A stretch of DNA of 64,000 nt, from assembly GCA_037074765.1 (NCBI GenBank), contig JBAMDO010000046.1:224013-288012 (forward strand), written 5' to 3'. Source of the DNA: Mansonella perstans. Taxonomy: Eukaryota; Nematoda; Chromadorea; Rhabditida; Onchocercidae. A program made the translations under genes and the position numbers. The notes under the pieces were generated by a model that had not been told where the DNA came from, searched no databases, and saw nothing but the letters and a program-made list of their open reading frames with translations. Below, in pieces: positions 14,791-26,728 of this stretch. The stretch's first letter is position 1. Each line of letters begins with the position of its first letter.

Positions 14791-16396
14791 AAGGATGACA
14801 ATATTCAAAATTATGAATCATATTAATTTGAAAATAAACTTTAATCAAAGTTTTTAATGTAACAGTTTCTCCTGTTTTTTACTCTCTGTGTCATTGCCCT
14901 CACAGTCCATATTTCAGTTTTCGCAGACCGTTGTTTGAGAGCAACTGTCTTGAAGGAAGATAAAGCTGAATGGTATGTTATCATTACATAAGATTCACAG
15001 TTATGTGAAATGGAAATCATACCAGGCATGGAAGAGGAAGATGGCAAAAATTTGCCACAAATTTGCCGTTTTTGGATTTCGTAACTACTAAAAAATTTAT
15101 ATCCAAAGAAGCTCTTAACTGAGTCCGCGACTTGTCAAAATTTAATAAATATAAGTAGGGCAAATAATTCTGTCCTCATAAAATTATTTAAATAATATCC
15201 TTTAATTAGAGTCGAAAAAAAAAAAAGATAAAGGCAGCAGTTGAAAAAGAATAAAAATATTGCTGATATTTTTAACTAAACTAAAATAGCAATACTGACT
15301 TAATCGTTTTTGGTGATTGACGCCCAAAGCGAAGAGTTAAATTTATTGGTCATTGGATACAAAACCTTCTTTTAGCAATGCACTTTGTTAGCATCTCCGT
15401 GTTCGTGATTTGATGTTTTCAAAGATTTACCATCCTTCGCCATTTGGATGAGAAACAAACTTGAGTGGGCTGTATCACTGAACTTTATCAATTTTAAGTT
15501 AGTGAAATTCTCTTCATCGATGATGAAATTCCGAATATAAATATACCGAACATTTAAGATAGTAGTTCTTATGTAAATATGAAAATAAGTTAAGAAATTA
15601 GCATTGTTAAAGTGAAGATTGAATGTATCAATTATTTGATGAAAGGACCTTTTGCATCTCATGTTTTGGAAGGTTTAATGGAAGTAGTTATGAGTTTATT
15701 GACATTTGGAAACAGCATAGAGTGTTCAACGATGCTTGATTTTGAAAAATACAAAATATTACATGGTACTTTTATTTATAAAGTTTTCATCCTTTACTTT
15801 TTTATCAATCGTTATGCGAGGCATCGACTGGAACATGCTGAGGAGCGGTGCAAAATTTCTTTGATTATTCAAGATAATCAATTTTTTTATCCACAAACAA
15901 CAATAATATTTTTTTTATGAAAAGTGAATTTAAATATATGTAAAAACGGTTATTGAAAATTAAAAACGGTCAAGAGCAATCATCCGGAATTTTCAATATT
16001 TGAAAAATTTCCCACCAGATCTCTAATAAATTGTATTTTTTAACTCTATTGAGAATCAGTAAAGTTAAACGATGATTTTCAATTTGAAATGCCATGTTAA
16101 ACTTTTTTTACTTCTGACGAATGTCGTTATTATTCCTTTTGCATATACTTGAGCTTCATCCTCATATCATTTTATTTGAATTGACATATTGTCTTTGGCT
16201 TTCTATCACCATTAGTCTTTATAATTTTATTCATATTCAGTGGCATTCAGTTTAAATTTACACAACAACAATATTCATCTCTACAAGCAAGTTAAATTTA
16301 TGTGTATATAAATCACGAATTCTTTTAACTTGCGAAATCAATGATTTGGGATGAAAAGATTTTGCAATTTAAACATATCATATATTGAAAGGAAAA

Positions 16397-19283
16397 ATGA
16401 TGCCGGTGCTGGTATTTGCGAAAAACAGTTTACGAAGCAATTGGTCGGATATTAACTGTGAAGAATTTGATGAAATTTATAACATTCAGGTAAATTTATT
16501 TCCACTTTTTGGATTTCGATCTAAAATTCATTTACGATACCTTCAGGATATTTGAAATGTTGAATCTAAAACCTGAAATGAGCAGAACGACATAATTAAC
16601 ATTAAGATAGCTGGAACTTCAAAGCGTTTTCCCCCGTGATTTTGCATCGGTGTGTTCAAATTCAAAACGACTATTATTGAAAAAATTAATCGATATATGT
16701 TGAATTAATCTTGCTTCGCTAATTTGAAGTTCGTAATAGATTTAACGACTTCGATTTTAAAACTGTGTTTCAAACTCATTCATAGCCTAGGTATTAAAGA
16801 GCAGGCACAATTAAATTTTTTCAGTTCTGTAAAAGTCGGTTGCTATTTATTCATTCTTAATTCTTGATATAATTCCAAACAATTTAGAATAATTTTTTAT
16901 GGCAGCATCGAGGTGAAAGCTATATTTTACTGTTGTACGGTCTGGTGTGCGTTTTTGGAACATTGGCTAATTTATTCGTTCTGATTGCTTTCTTGCGTGC
17001 TTCACATATACGTAATTTACGCAACTACTTTATTGCAAATTTGGCTCTATCAGATCTTCTATTATGTCTTGTCACCGCACCTGTCACACTTTATCTTACA
17101 AGAAATCTGTTTTGGCCATTTGGCAGTTTTGCTTGTCAAGCGGTTAGCTTTTCACATATTAACGAAAAATCACGAGAAAGAAAAAGATGAAATATTATAA
17201 TTGAGGCTTCACAGAGGTGGAAAACGAAGAAGTCGATAAAATTGTTTTCGTTGGTATAAAACCATTTGCTGGTTTAAGAAAATAACGACGGTTTTTGAGC
17301 AATGGCTATATTCGGACTATATAGCATGTTTTCCTCTATATACAGCTGTTATGATAAAGAAAGCTAATTTTTTTTATCCACAATGAATTTTTCTACTTTC
17401 TAAAAACAATTTCAATTCATCACACTCATTTAACTCCTTATGATTTACCCTGAAAATTTATATATCCATATATTAATTCCTTCATTATTTCAGTTGGCTT
17501 CGGTGCAAGCTGTAAATATGTTTGTATCATGCATGACTCTTGTGCTAATTGCTATGGATCGGGTGTTATTGACTTTGTGCCCCATTAAATGGCAAGTACC
17601 GATTCTCATTGAAGTGTTCATGCTTTAAATTACAAAATCAGATTTTTGAGCAGTTTTAAAATTAGTCCACATATTTAAAGGAAACTTGCTGCAACAGCTC
17701 CAATTATTTGTTATTGTATCGTTTGGCTGACATCAATTATGATTGCGGCACCATACTTCTTTGCAGTTTCTGCTGAAGATGTTATGTTTGAACCGTGGAA
17801 TCAACCTTACATTGATGTTATGGTATGTTGCAGGAAGGAGTTGAAATATTTTTTTCTATAGAAATGCCTGTAACAACCAAGTCTTAGAAAAATCATAGTT
17901 TTTAGTTGGTGAGCATGGCTTAACATTCAACATTAGGAATCTTGAAATTACTGGTTTGTGATTGTCAAGATTGTCAAGCACTGATTTAGACTATTGCAAG
18001 TTGCTTTCCATTTTTCTTTCCAGACTAAACAAAAACTGTGATATTTTCCAGGAAACATATAATAGAAAGTAAAAAAGCTCAAAAAGAGAAAAGGAAAATT
18101 TTCAACTCATCCTCTTGCTTTACAGAGATTTTTCTCTTACAGCGAAATTGGGTAAGTAAGCTGGAGCATTTATTCTGAATCGTTTGCAAAATGTAATATC
18201 GAAGTGCTAACTTAAAGTTTATGATGATTTTTAGCTTCGTATATGTGGACGAGAGCGACCGCAGACGTGTATCGAGAAGGCTTGGCATCGGTTGCCTTTT
18301 TCAAGATGTACGTACACACTTTCAGTACTGGCTATCCAATACTTGCTTCCACTTACAGCTTTAGCACTCAGTTATTCACAGATTGGTTCTGTTATTCGGA
18401 AACGTGCCAAAGCGAGCACAACGATGGATCAGCAGCGTCGACAAGCTATGATTCAGAGGAATAGGTTAAATTCTTTTCCAGATTATTGTTTCTAAAAAAA
18501 TCGAAATGTTGAACAATATTATCAAAGTCATATTTTTTCATCTTGTCATTTAAAACCCATTCTACAGTGCAATTTATTCTTGCAACTGCAGTATTTGCTG
18601 AGTGATAAAAACAAAACAGTGTTACTTGCTGGTTCTGGTCGATTAAATGAATTCCACTTTCAAATTTCAAGAAAACAATTTCCTTATCTACTATGGCGAT
18701 ATTCAGTTAAAGCAGTTCTAGAAACATTAAATGCTTTTACAATTGAGATTTTCAGAAAAGCCTTATTGTTGCTGCTACTATTAGTGTTGATTTATGCGGT
18801 AGCATGGTTTCCAATGAATGCTTACAATGTCCTCAATGTTCTCGAAGTGATCGAATTTTCTCAATATAGGTATATTTTGCCAATCGAGAACTATCCTGAA
18901 GTATGGTTCTTCCCTCACCTTCTGTGAAATCACCAAGAGGAACAGAACAGATTGACTGTATAGTATATTAATTGTCGTACATTTTTACAGACCTCAATTT
19001 CATTTTCAGATATTTATTTTGGCATTTAGTTGGAATGACATCTGCATGCATAAACCCCATCTTGTATGCACTGATAAATGATAGTTTTCGAGCGGCTTTC
19101 ATTTCTGTCCTTCGACCATGTACAGCGCATACTAGCGTCTCGACAAACCAACAGAAGACTTATATGTTTTCCTTCAACAAACATCAGCTACTCAAGCATC
19201 AAGAGGTAGAATGTCAATTTAATCTTCTAAATGGTGATATTGTCAGCCCTTTTTATCAAAAGATCTTTTTTCTCAAGCTTTAA
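16397..19283 (+). CDS. Neuropeptide receptor, NPY/NPF-like class A GPCR
   Basis: Seven coding exons, 395 aa: 16397-16489, 16906-17142, 17494-17591, 17681-17822, 18235-18464, 18756-18869, 19010-19283. All junction phases agree. The protein is a seven-helix plasma-membrane receptor expected to bind an amidated neuropeptide and signal through G proteins. The N-terminus has an Asn-Trp-Ser glycosylation site. Helices 1 and 2 are in exon 2, helix 3 in exon 3, helix 4 in exon 4, helix 5 in exon 5, helix 6 in exon 6 and helix 7 in exon 7. Cys108 and a Cys of the second outer loop (202 or 215) can form the conserved disulfide. Helix 6 has WFP (284-286) and helix 7 has NPILY (320-324). The DRY motif is DRV (132-134). 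The IQYLLPL of helix 5 and WFPMNAYNVL of helix 6 resemble NPY/NPF and nematode NPR receptors. The intron after exon 3 appears to be GC-AG. The tail has a possible palmitoylated Cys (LRPC). The exact subfamily and ligand are not known. The start is the first ATG ahead of the glycosylation site. Confidence 0.85.
17592..17680 (+). other. GC-AG intron in the neuropeptide receptor
   Basis: Exon 3 ends in AAATG and is followed by GCAAGT, and exon 4 starts G-AAA-CTT after TTTAAAG. This joins TG+G as Trp143 and keeps the helix 3 to helix 4 frame. The nearby GT of GTACCG five bases downstream would leave the frame wrong for exon 4. GCAAGT is the standard extended form of a GC donor. Confidence 0.7.
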
Positions 19284-20345
19284 AATTTAATATTAAACAA
19301 GTAACTTTGGTATAAAGGTTAAATGCAGACCAATTAATTTTTAGCAGTGAAAATAGCATAATTCGACAGTTTCTAATGTAAAACGATGTAAGACGATAAA
19401 CAATCTCCTACCGTGAATTCGCTTGTAGCTTAAAATCAAAGGAGTGTTGTATGAAATTGGTGCGTCTATTGCGTTTAAAAGTCTTCATGCTCGTCTCCAT
19501 GTGCCCATTACATGCCTTACTCTTATTCTTGAAATCTGGCTTCGCCATTTACTTCAGTTTGTCCCCTCGTATTTTATCCACGACTATTTTATGCCCAATT
19601 CCTGTCCTAGCAAAAGTTGCTTAATAGCGCCAGTGGTTTTCAAGGCTTGTTGCGAATTGTTGTGTTATTGTACCGTGCAAATATTCGCGAACCACTATAG
19701 CCACAAATTGCAACATTTCTGAGCAAGAGTATTCCATTATATCATTCAAATTGCCAATTTCTTACATTATTCGCAGGCAAATTAAAACTTCAGCCGATCT
19801 ATTTTGATTATTTCTATTTTACTGATTTTTTTATTTGTACTTTTTTTTTGAATTTTCGATTTCTTTGTGTGCTCACGTTCAGTACTGAGATTGCCTCTAA
19901 TTTCTTTCAGTTTCATATCTGAAGTGTTAAAATCATTTTTCATAACATTTATGAATAAATATTTGTTTCTGATTTTATGAAAGTCATTTTTTTTCCATAC
20001 CAAAGATTTGTCGGTTTCTCTACTGCAACAGAGGTATATCCATGTTTTTATTTGTTACCTTTTGTTTCTGAAGGTAATGTTGTTAATGCTCTATGTTCGA
20101 AAGCTACATAAGATGATTGCGTTTACGTAGAAGGGCGAATAATTATTTTTGAATAGAACGGTTTCCGAAGAATATTTTGGTAAACAGTTTTGTTGGATTG
20201 TTAGTAAAATTTATATAAAAGTCATTAGCATGAAGCAGCCGCTAGATTTTCTTTTTTAAAATAACGTTTATGAAATTGTGTGGCGCTTAACATAAAAATA
20301 CGGAATATTTTCACTGACAATACTTTACTCATTTGGTTTACAAGA
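19284..20345. other. Intergenic spacer after the receptor gene
   Basis: About 1 kb between the receptor stop codon and the next tentative start. A 92-codon frame at 19444-19722 (+) has no family resemblance that I can see and no usable splice context. The receptor 3' UTR should lie in the first few hundred bases; I see no clear AATAAA close to the stop. Confidence 0.5.
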
Positions 20346-21902
20346 ATGTGGTTGCTTTATTTGATGCTTTTTCCTGGTGTTACTTTTTTAATCTCATTTT
20401 CATCAGGTTGGTTCCCATTTGATTAAAAGAGAAAGTCTATGTTAAAAGACTTTAAGCGCTTGTTGAAATTCTCGAAATATAACTTTGTAATGGAAACACT
20501 TTCAAAACCTGTTGAAGTAGTAATCGATTCGGCGGTTCTACAAAAGTTTAGACGTTATACTTGTTTAACGGATATGCTGTCGCCAAATAATTCGCTTTTT
20601 TTATTCAGCACGTTCAGCAAGCTATACAGACAGGGATGATCCTAGAAATATCATTCAGCACGAACACTTAAAGTAAGTGTTCATATAGTTCAAAAGAAAA
20701 CAGAGGTTTTTCTTGGCTTTGTGATACACCGGTGCCAAAAACAATATAAACGGTCATGAATTATCCAATTCATTTAATAATTCCTAGAGATTAGAATTAA
20801 TAAATAAGTGTAAATAATCTTGTACGAAAAGTAATTATAAAAAATCTCGAAGCTAGCTTCAACTGACAAAGTTAATACGCAATATTGAAAACTTGTTTTT
20901 GCTTTCTGATGAATTTCACTTAAAGTTCTCTAGAACTAAGGAAGGCTAAATTACTCTCTACTAGATCAAAATTAGAGTTATTATCCAGAAGAAATTATTA
21001 ATGAATAATGATTGGAAATGTGGCTTAGATTAAAAGATGTATACAAACGAGAAGTATTTAAAAATGAATTCATGTTTCAAGAAAGAGAGTCATCATGGAC
21101 CACTTCATCAATGATACCTATATACAAGCGTACTGAATTCATGGGTTTGTTGCTGCTATTACAGCTTATTGTTTGGTGCAAAATGAATTGAACTAAGTCT
21201 AATGAAATTTCATTTCAAGAGTTGCAAATTAGATGATATGAAAAGTGTACAGGTTGAAAATTGAAAACAGAAACTATACGTTGTTGCAGTCTTAGCAGCG
21301 AGTGTTGCGTTGTATTGGATAGCGACGGTATTTATCGGAACGGCATTGATGATGTGTTGTATATGTACAAGGCACAGACGATTCAGGATGGACAACTTCG
21401 ACAGAACAAGAGAAAAGGTGTAAAGAAGATGCAAAACACGGATCCATCTCTTCTTGAATCTATCTTCTTGAATCTTATTAAAAACATACTTTCCTCAAGC
21501 GTGAGATAGACAACATGCTTGAACTCACAACATTGCAAAATGAAATTAGTATAAAAAATATAAGGTAAAACACCAACCAACACAAGCGGTTTTGAAATTT
21601 GTTAAAAACAGTGCTTTTTTGCGAAGTGCACTTTTTATGTTAATATGGATTTCACCAATGACAAATCGCGGTTTTAACCATGAAGCAACTGTTCTTATCG
21701 TTTACTTATTGAAAAGTGCTAAAAATATATTATGAACTTGCTCATTTTTCGATAAAGTTATTAGATAATCGTCAATTCTGCAGCTCGTTGTTGTTATTGG
21801 ATTCACAGCATACCAACACATATCGATTTGTTTCTGTTGTTTCATATTATTTTGCTTTTCTTCTACACTTTCCAAAAAAAAGCAGCTTACATGGGTCAGT
21901 GA
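20346..21902 (+). CDS. Small signal-peptide protein, tentative 4-exon model
   Basis: Exons proposed at 20346-20406, 20609-20672, 21290-21417 and 21784-21902 give 123 aa with phases that agree at each junction. Exon 1 encodes a classical signal peptide (MWLLYLMLFPGVTFLISFSS). Exon 2 is polar and charged (SYTDRDDPRNIIQHEHL) and ends at a strong donor, AAA|GTAAGT. Exon 3 carries an NLS glycosylation site, paired Cys and a DSDGIYRNGIDD segment that faintly recalls an EF-hand loop. Exon 4 would add a hydrophobic C-terminal helix before the stop. Exons 1 and 2 are the best supported. Exon 3 can also be read in another frame as a membrane helix (ASVALYWIATVFIGTALMM) with a basic tail, which would suit a type I membrane protein but needs an unseen intermediate exon. 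The family is unknown; an MCFD2-like protein is a weak possibility. Confidence 0.4.
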
Positions 21903-22387
21903 ATTCTCGTAATACTTTCGCAATCTCCTACAAATAACTCAGCATACCCTTATTTCTTTTATTCTGTCAGTTATTTGGGAGGAATTCAGTTAACATGTTG
22001 ACGATATAGAAAAATAGCATTTATTAACATTGCTGCGAAATGGTAAAAGAAATTATGAACTTTTGCAATCATAAAGAAATTGAAATGGGTTTTACCTTTT
22101 CAGCAGTTTTGAAATATTGCAATTCGGTATTGAAAATTGACAAAATGAATCGGTTTGAGTCACCATTATATTCATGAACATCTTCGCTTTAGAACACAGC
22201 TTTTTTTTGTTAAGAGGAGAGTCACAAGCGATAATCTCAAAGCATTTTCATTGCTCTAATTGGTCATTTCAACAAATTTGTAAAAGGTGTTGCTGGCTTT
22301 TTCGCTAATGACTTATTATTTGCTATCCATTTCACTTATATTGAGAATAAGAAATCGATGTTAGAACAATGATTTTTCTATTTGAAT

Positions 22388-25213
22388 TTAAAATGGGCTT
22401 GCATAAAGCACTGGAGGGTAGCATCTGCTGACATCAACAATGCATATGACCGAGGAATTGCTGCTAATAAAGTATAGAGTGGTTAGGGTCCAAATTCTGT
22501 CGAAGACATCGGAGCCTTGAAAATGAACAGCTTCGATGACTGTCATCAAAGATTTACAATGATCAACTGAGGGAAAATATCGAAGTTGATCTTCGACATT
22601 TTCGCTCGAAATCTGTTTTTTGTCTTTTGCAAATTCTGATAAGACAAAAAGACAGTTGTACAACCTATATAAATACCTGGACAAATGACGGAAGAAAATG
22701 CTCTGAAGCATTTTTTTTTGATCATCAAAAAAATATCATGGCTTCTTTTATCAATCGACTACTATTTTCATAGAACGACTTGATTACACGTTGGACAACC
22801 AAAACAGAAATAAATGAAAACAGCTGACTCAGAAATTAAAATAATTCTTTTGACTGCCTTCTATCATTTCTGATGAACTTATTTTTGTCTGGATTTTTCC
22901 GGTTGGATCAGGCATGAAGTATTTCGAATCCACTCAAAACAAGTCCAGCAAATATACAACAAAACTATTGTTTTCAAAATCGGAATCTTCAGTCTGAATC
23001 GAAGATTTAAGTAAAAATTCTGCATTTGAGTCGGTCAAGTAGCAGTTATCATCGACTTATTAACAAAATCGACGAAATTAGTTGGAAATTTGGTGATCGT
23101 CATTTCTTTTAGAAATTTACTGTTCTTTCTAGATATTGAGATAAAAAGTTTGATACTCTCTGTTAAAGAGCTCCCTGAACGGTGGTTACAAGGGCAGATG
23201 ATGGGACATTAGTGGACAAAGCTGCAAAATATCCACTATATTCATCATTATTGTGAATGAATTTCGGAGCATTATCGTTTGTATCGAGAACAGTTACGTG
23301 CACAACTGCATGGTCCATGTGCTGTTCCATTTTTACGCTTATGTTTAATCGATAATAGTCCACTACTTTTCGATCAAGCGCTTGGGTATGAAGTTTGCAG
23401 TTACCCTCGGAATCAGTTGAATATTAAATACTCTTAGAATCTGCTAACATTATAGTTAATCGCTGTGAAGCAAATGAAATCCTCGCACAATCAATTCCTG
23501 ATCCTCTTCAAAAAGATAATTTTGCCTTACCTCCGTTATTACCAGAAGTAATCGAATAAATTATGGAACGCTCATTTGCTGTTTTGCTAAGTATCGATAA
23601 AACAAGCAATAAATGTGGCAAGACTGATTCCAACAGAGAAGTGCTGAAATAGGTTTCAAGAACAATCTGATCTTCAGGTTGCTCAGACAAATGTTCAATT
23701 ACACATCCATAGGAGGAGACACACGATTAATTTCGCTGTGAGAACTGCAAATTACTACTGGATGACATTGCACCAAACGTTGATGGTGTTCATTTCTAAA
23801 TGACAGTGGCAGTTTGTTCATGTTCAACATCAATCAAAACAAGCGTTGTCTAAGTTGTTTTGGCGAACCACTATCTGCTGCTTCTACCTTTAGCTGAAAT
23901 AGTACTGAAAATCAAATCTATTTTAACAATGCCTGGAATAAGCTATATCTATTACAATTTTGCAAGCTAAGGTGTGTTAAGCTACCAAAAAAAAAAAAAA
24001 AAAAAAAAAAAACTGCAAGTTGTCAAAGATCCTTATTTACAGTAAGTGAACCACTTTTAGGATCTATACTAACATATAATTCATGACTGCTGCTTTCTTT
24101 GATCCGATAGCTAATTTCGTTATTCGGTACCTGAAACACTGATGTTTGTTTTACTTCAAATTTTCCGGTTAACTGCTGTCCTTAAAAATTTGAGCATACA
24201 TTATCCTTGCTTAAAATAATATTCTGGAATATATAAACGTTTACAATAATTTCTTGAAAATTAAGGCGATGTTCTGAAACAAAGTACTCTCAGATTTTTT
24301 TTGTGATCCATTATTTAAAAAATACGGAATTAATCTATTATGATTCAATAAATCACAATAAAAATAATTTTGCCAAAAAACTTGCGGTTCTGTCTTGGCC
24401 GTAAATCACGATGTAGCCAATAGCTATGCTAAGTTTCGCATCTGCATTCACTTTAACTTGATAGCTATCGTGTTCAAATTTTGGTATCCAATCATTGACA
24501 TCTGCGATATCCACAATATCCAGTAACGACGGCCGTGTACGGTAAGTTCGCTTTGGTGAACAAAACAGCCGACTGAAATATGCTTTACTAGAACTATACA
24601 AAATATTTTTAGGATCAATCAAACTTGAATACAATATTACAGCTTTATTTACGGAAAGAAAATGCAAACCTCAGCAATTCGAATTTCATGCGACGTTTTT
24701 TCTTCTATATTTAGCGGACGCAACAAATGGAGCGATCCGGTGAAACTATTTACACTGCAATAACCTTATCGATTAATCGAATTTTCTTTGATTTCCAACA
24801 AACTCATGTATTCTTTTTGGCGATTATTAAATGTTGCTATGAATAATCGAACAGTAATTGCTTCTTTGTTGGACAAACACGGAAACAAATAGAAAATATT
24901 TAAGTAAAGCATTGAAGTCAACGCCGGGATTCTGATTTAAAATATTTTTTGTGTGAACTATTGAGAAATTTCATAGATTTAGTAAAATTTTGGATCAAGC
25001 TTCCATTTTTAGAGCAATGAAATTAAGATATTGTATTGAACTTGCTTGAAAAGAGATAAATCTCTTTCAGTCATTACATATGGAATGTTTCCAGGTTTAT
25101 TATCCATATAATAAGCATGGAGATTGACGAGTTCATGTTTCCTTGATTTTCTTTTACAGTAACCTTAATCTCAGACAGATCGAACGCAGGCGCATAACGC
25201 AGCTTTGGATTTT
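22388..25213 (-). pseudogene. Decayed cadherin-repeat gene fragment
   Basis: Pieces of several extracellular cadherin repeats occur in order on this strand. Near 25137-25213: PAFDLSEIKVTVKEN. Then after a frame change, 25050-25137. At 24672-24810: TGSLHLLRPLNIEEK. At 24405-24540: DVNDWIPKFEHDSY. At 24041-24130: NNEISYRI and IDPKSGSLT. At 23795-23905: KVEAADSGSPKQLRQ. At 23528-23680: ANERSIIYSITSGN. At 23163-23438: QALDRKVVDYYRLNISV and VLDTNDNAPKF. A possible last remnant, IVDVSRCYPPVL, is at 22388-22470. These match the DxNDNxP, LDRE and YSIxSGN signatures of calcium-dependent adhesion proteins. Frame changes inside repeats (near 25137, 23855 and 23420), in-frame stops (near 24750 and 24018) and a 26-bp A tract at 23987 point to a pseudogene. 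Some breaks could be short introns. No signal peptide, membrane helix or cytoplasmic tail was found. Confidence 0.6.
23987..24012. repeat. A26 homopolymer
   Basis: A run of 26 A on the + strand lies inside the cadherin remnant directly next to the exon at 24041-24130. On the coding strand it is a T tract that could act as a polypyrimidine tract or mark an insertion. Confidence 0.85.
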
Positions 25214-26667
25214 CTGTTGATGTTTGCTTGGTTTGCTTTTGCGTTTAATATGTTGAAATGGGTCCTTAATGCGAACAAGAAATTATACATTAAATAAATT
25301 AAAAATGGAAGATGTTTCTTGATAATTTTCTTAAGTAAGTTGGTAAGGTCATTGTTCCAAAATCGTAAATGGTGGGTTTAGGAATTCAAAACAAACGAAA
25401 CTCTGCTTGCAGAGTTTAAGCACAATCATTTCAAACTTTTGCTGAAATCGTTTGATTTTTAGCACTCTCATACCTTTATTTTTATTTAATTGCAGTTCTG
25501 TATTCAATTTCTGAATTTAAGTTTACTCGGCTTTGTTTGGGCCATTCCTCTAACCACTAGTAATTGATTAAATAATAATAATAAAATATGATGATAATCA
25601 TAAAATATGCTGACTGACCTTTTGCATCGTACTCGAGGTACTAAATTTGAACAAGAAGCACTTTGAAGAGAACTTCATGAGAAAAGACAAAGCTAATAAA
25701 TACTTGGATATTTGTTGGTATTTTACTTTAGAATTCTTATATTACTTTTGAACTTTAAAAATTATGACACTTTAAAATTTTATTAAGGCTTTTATGTCAC
25801 CACTTAAAAATTAAAATTAAAAATTTGTTTAATAATCAAAGTAGTTCAAACAATTGACTCTTAAGGTGACGTTGCAAAAAGCTCACATGATGGTTTATTT
25901 TCTTTCGAAATTAGAGAGGGTTCAGTTTCAGGCTTCAACCATCAAGATTCAATTCGTACTCTGTTAGTGATCAGGCCAACAATGACTTGAGTTTCTTAGT
26001 ACTCCAAGATCGACAGCAAGTGGCAGTTATTATTGATCTGTTTAAAATTCTTGGTGAAACTTCTGTTATTTTCAAATTTTATGCAAATATATTGGATTTT
26101 GCAGCAGATTGTCTTAGGGATAATTAAACTGACGACTTTAATAGTCGATATATGTTGCATTTTAGATAAACAAACTATTCGCTATTAATTATCTTGTTGC
26201 ATTTAATTATTTGAAATTTTTTGAGTATTCTAGCAACGATGAGGAATTTGAATTCACAACGCTATGGTTGAGAAGGGATCAAAAAACGCAAAATTCAAGC
26301 AGCGGAAATTGTTATGGGAATTTTGAATGATTCTCTTTTCAATACCGTCATTATTGTTCCGTTCTGTTAAAACTTCATAGCGTTTAAAAAAATCTTTTGA
26401 GTTATAAAAATCCTTTATTACTTACAGAATACTTTTTAATATTCTTAAATGACACGACGTAAAGACCCTAAGACATTTAAAGAGATTCATGCTGAGATTT
26501 TGTAATCTGTCTGGCCAATATTAAGCTTTAAGAATTCTGTTATTTTTACTTTTAGACTACTGTTCTTTATGTTTTTATCCTTATGCAAGTGGATATCGTA
26601 TGCAATTAATTCACTAAATGATTTGCTTCCAGTCTTTTCCCAATCCTTTTGACTCCAATCTGGACAT

Positions 26668-26728
26668 TATTCTGGAGTTTAACTATAGATAAGACACTAT
26701 TCTGGCGTTTAATTGTAGATAAGTGTCA
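26668..26728. repeat. 31-bp tandem duplication
   Basis: Two adjacent copies beginning ATTCTGGMGTTTAAYTRTAG. They differ at several positions, so the duplication is not recent. Confidence 0.6.

Larger units (their letters stand above)
1..16396. other. Gene-poor AT-rich intergenic region
   Basis: About 16 kb upstream of the neuropeptide receptor in which I find no reading frame with a recognisable domain and no chain of phase-compatible exons. Reading frames of 60-130 codons exist, but their composition (rich in F, I, K, N, S, Y) is what AT-rich non-coding DNA gives, and many have an overlapping open frame on the other strand. Weak coding-like islands lie near 4790-4880 and 5485-5643, and a transposon-like terminus near 14707-14790; these are described separately. 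The region could hold distal regulation or small exons that I cannot link. Confidence 0.5.

Noticed and set aside
25870..26145. Open stretches on the + strand next to the cadherin remnant
   Set aside because: Moderately protein-like, but frames end in stops, no acceptor or donor fits, and no family resemblance was seen.
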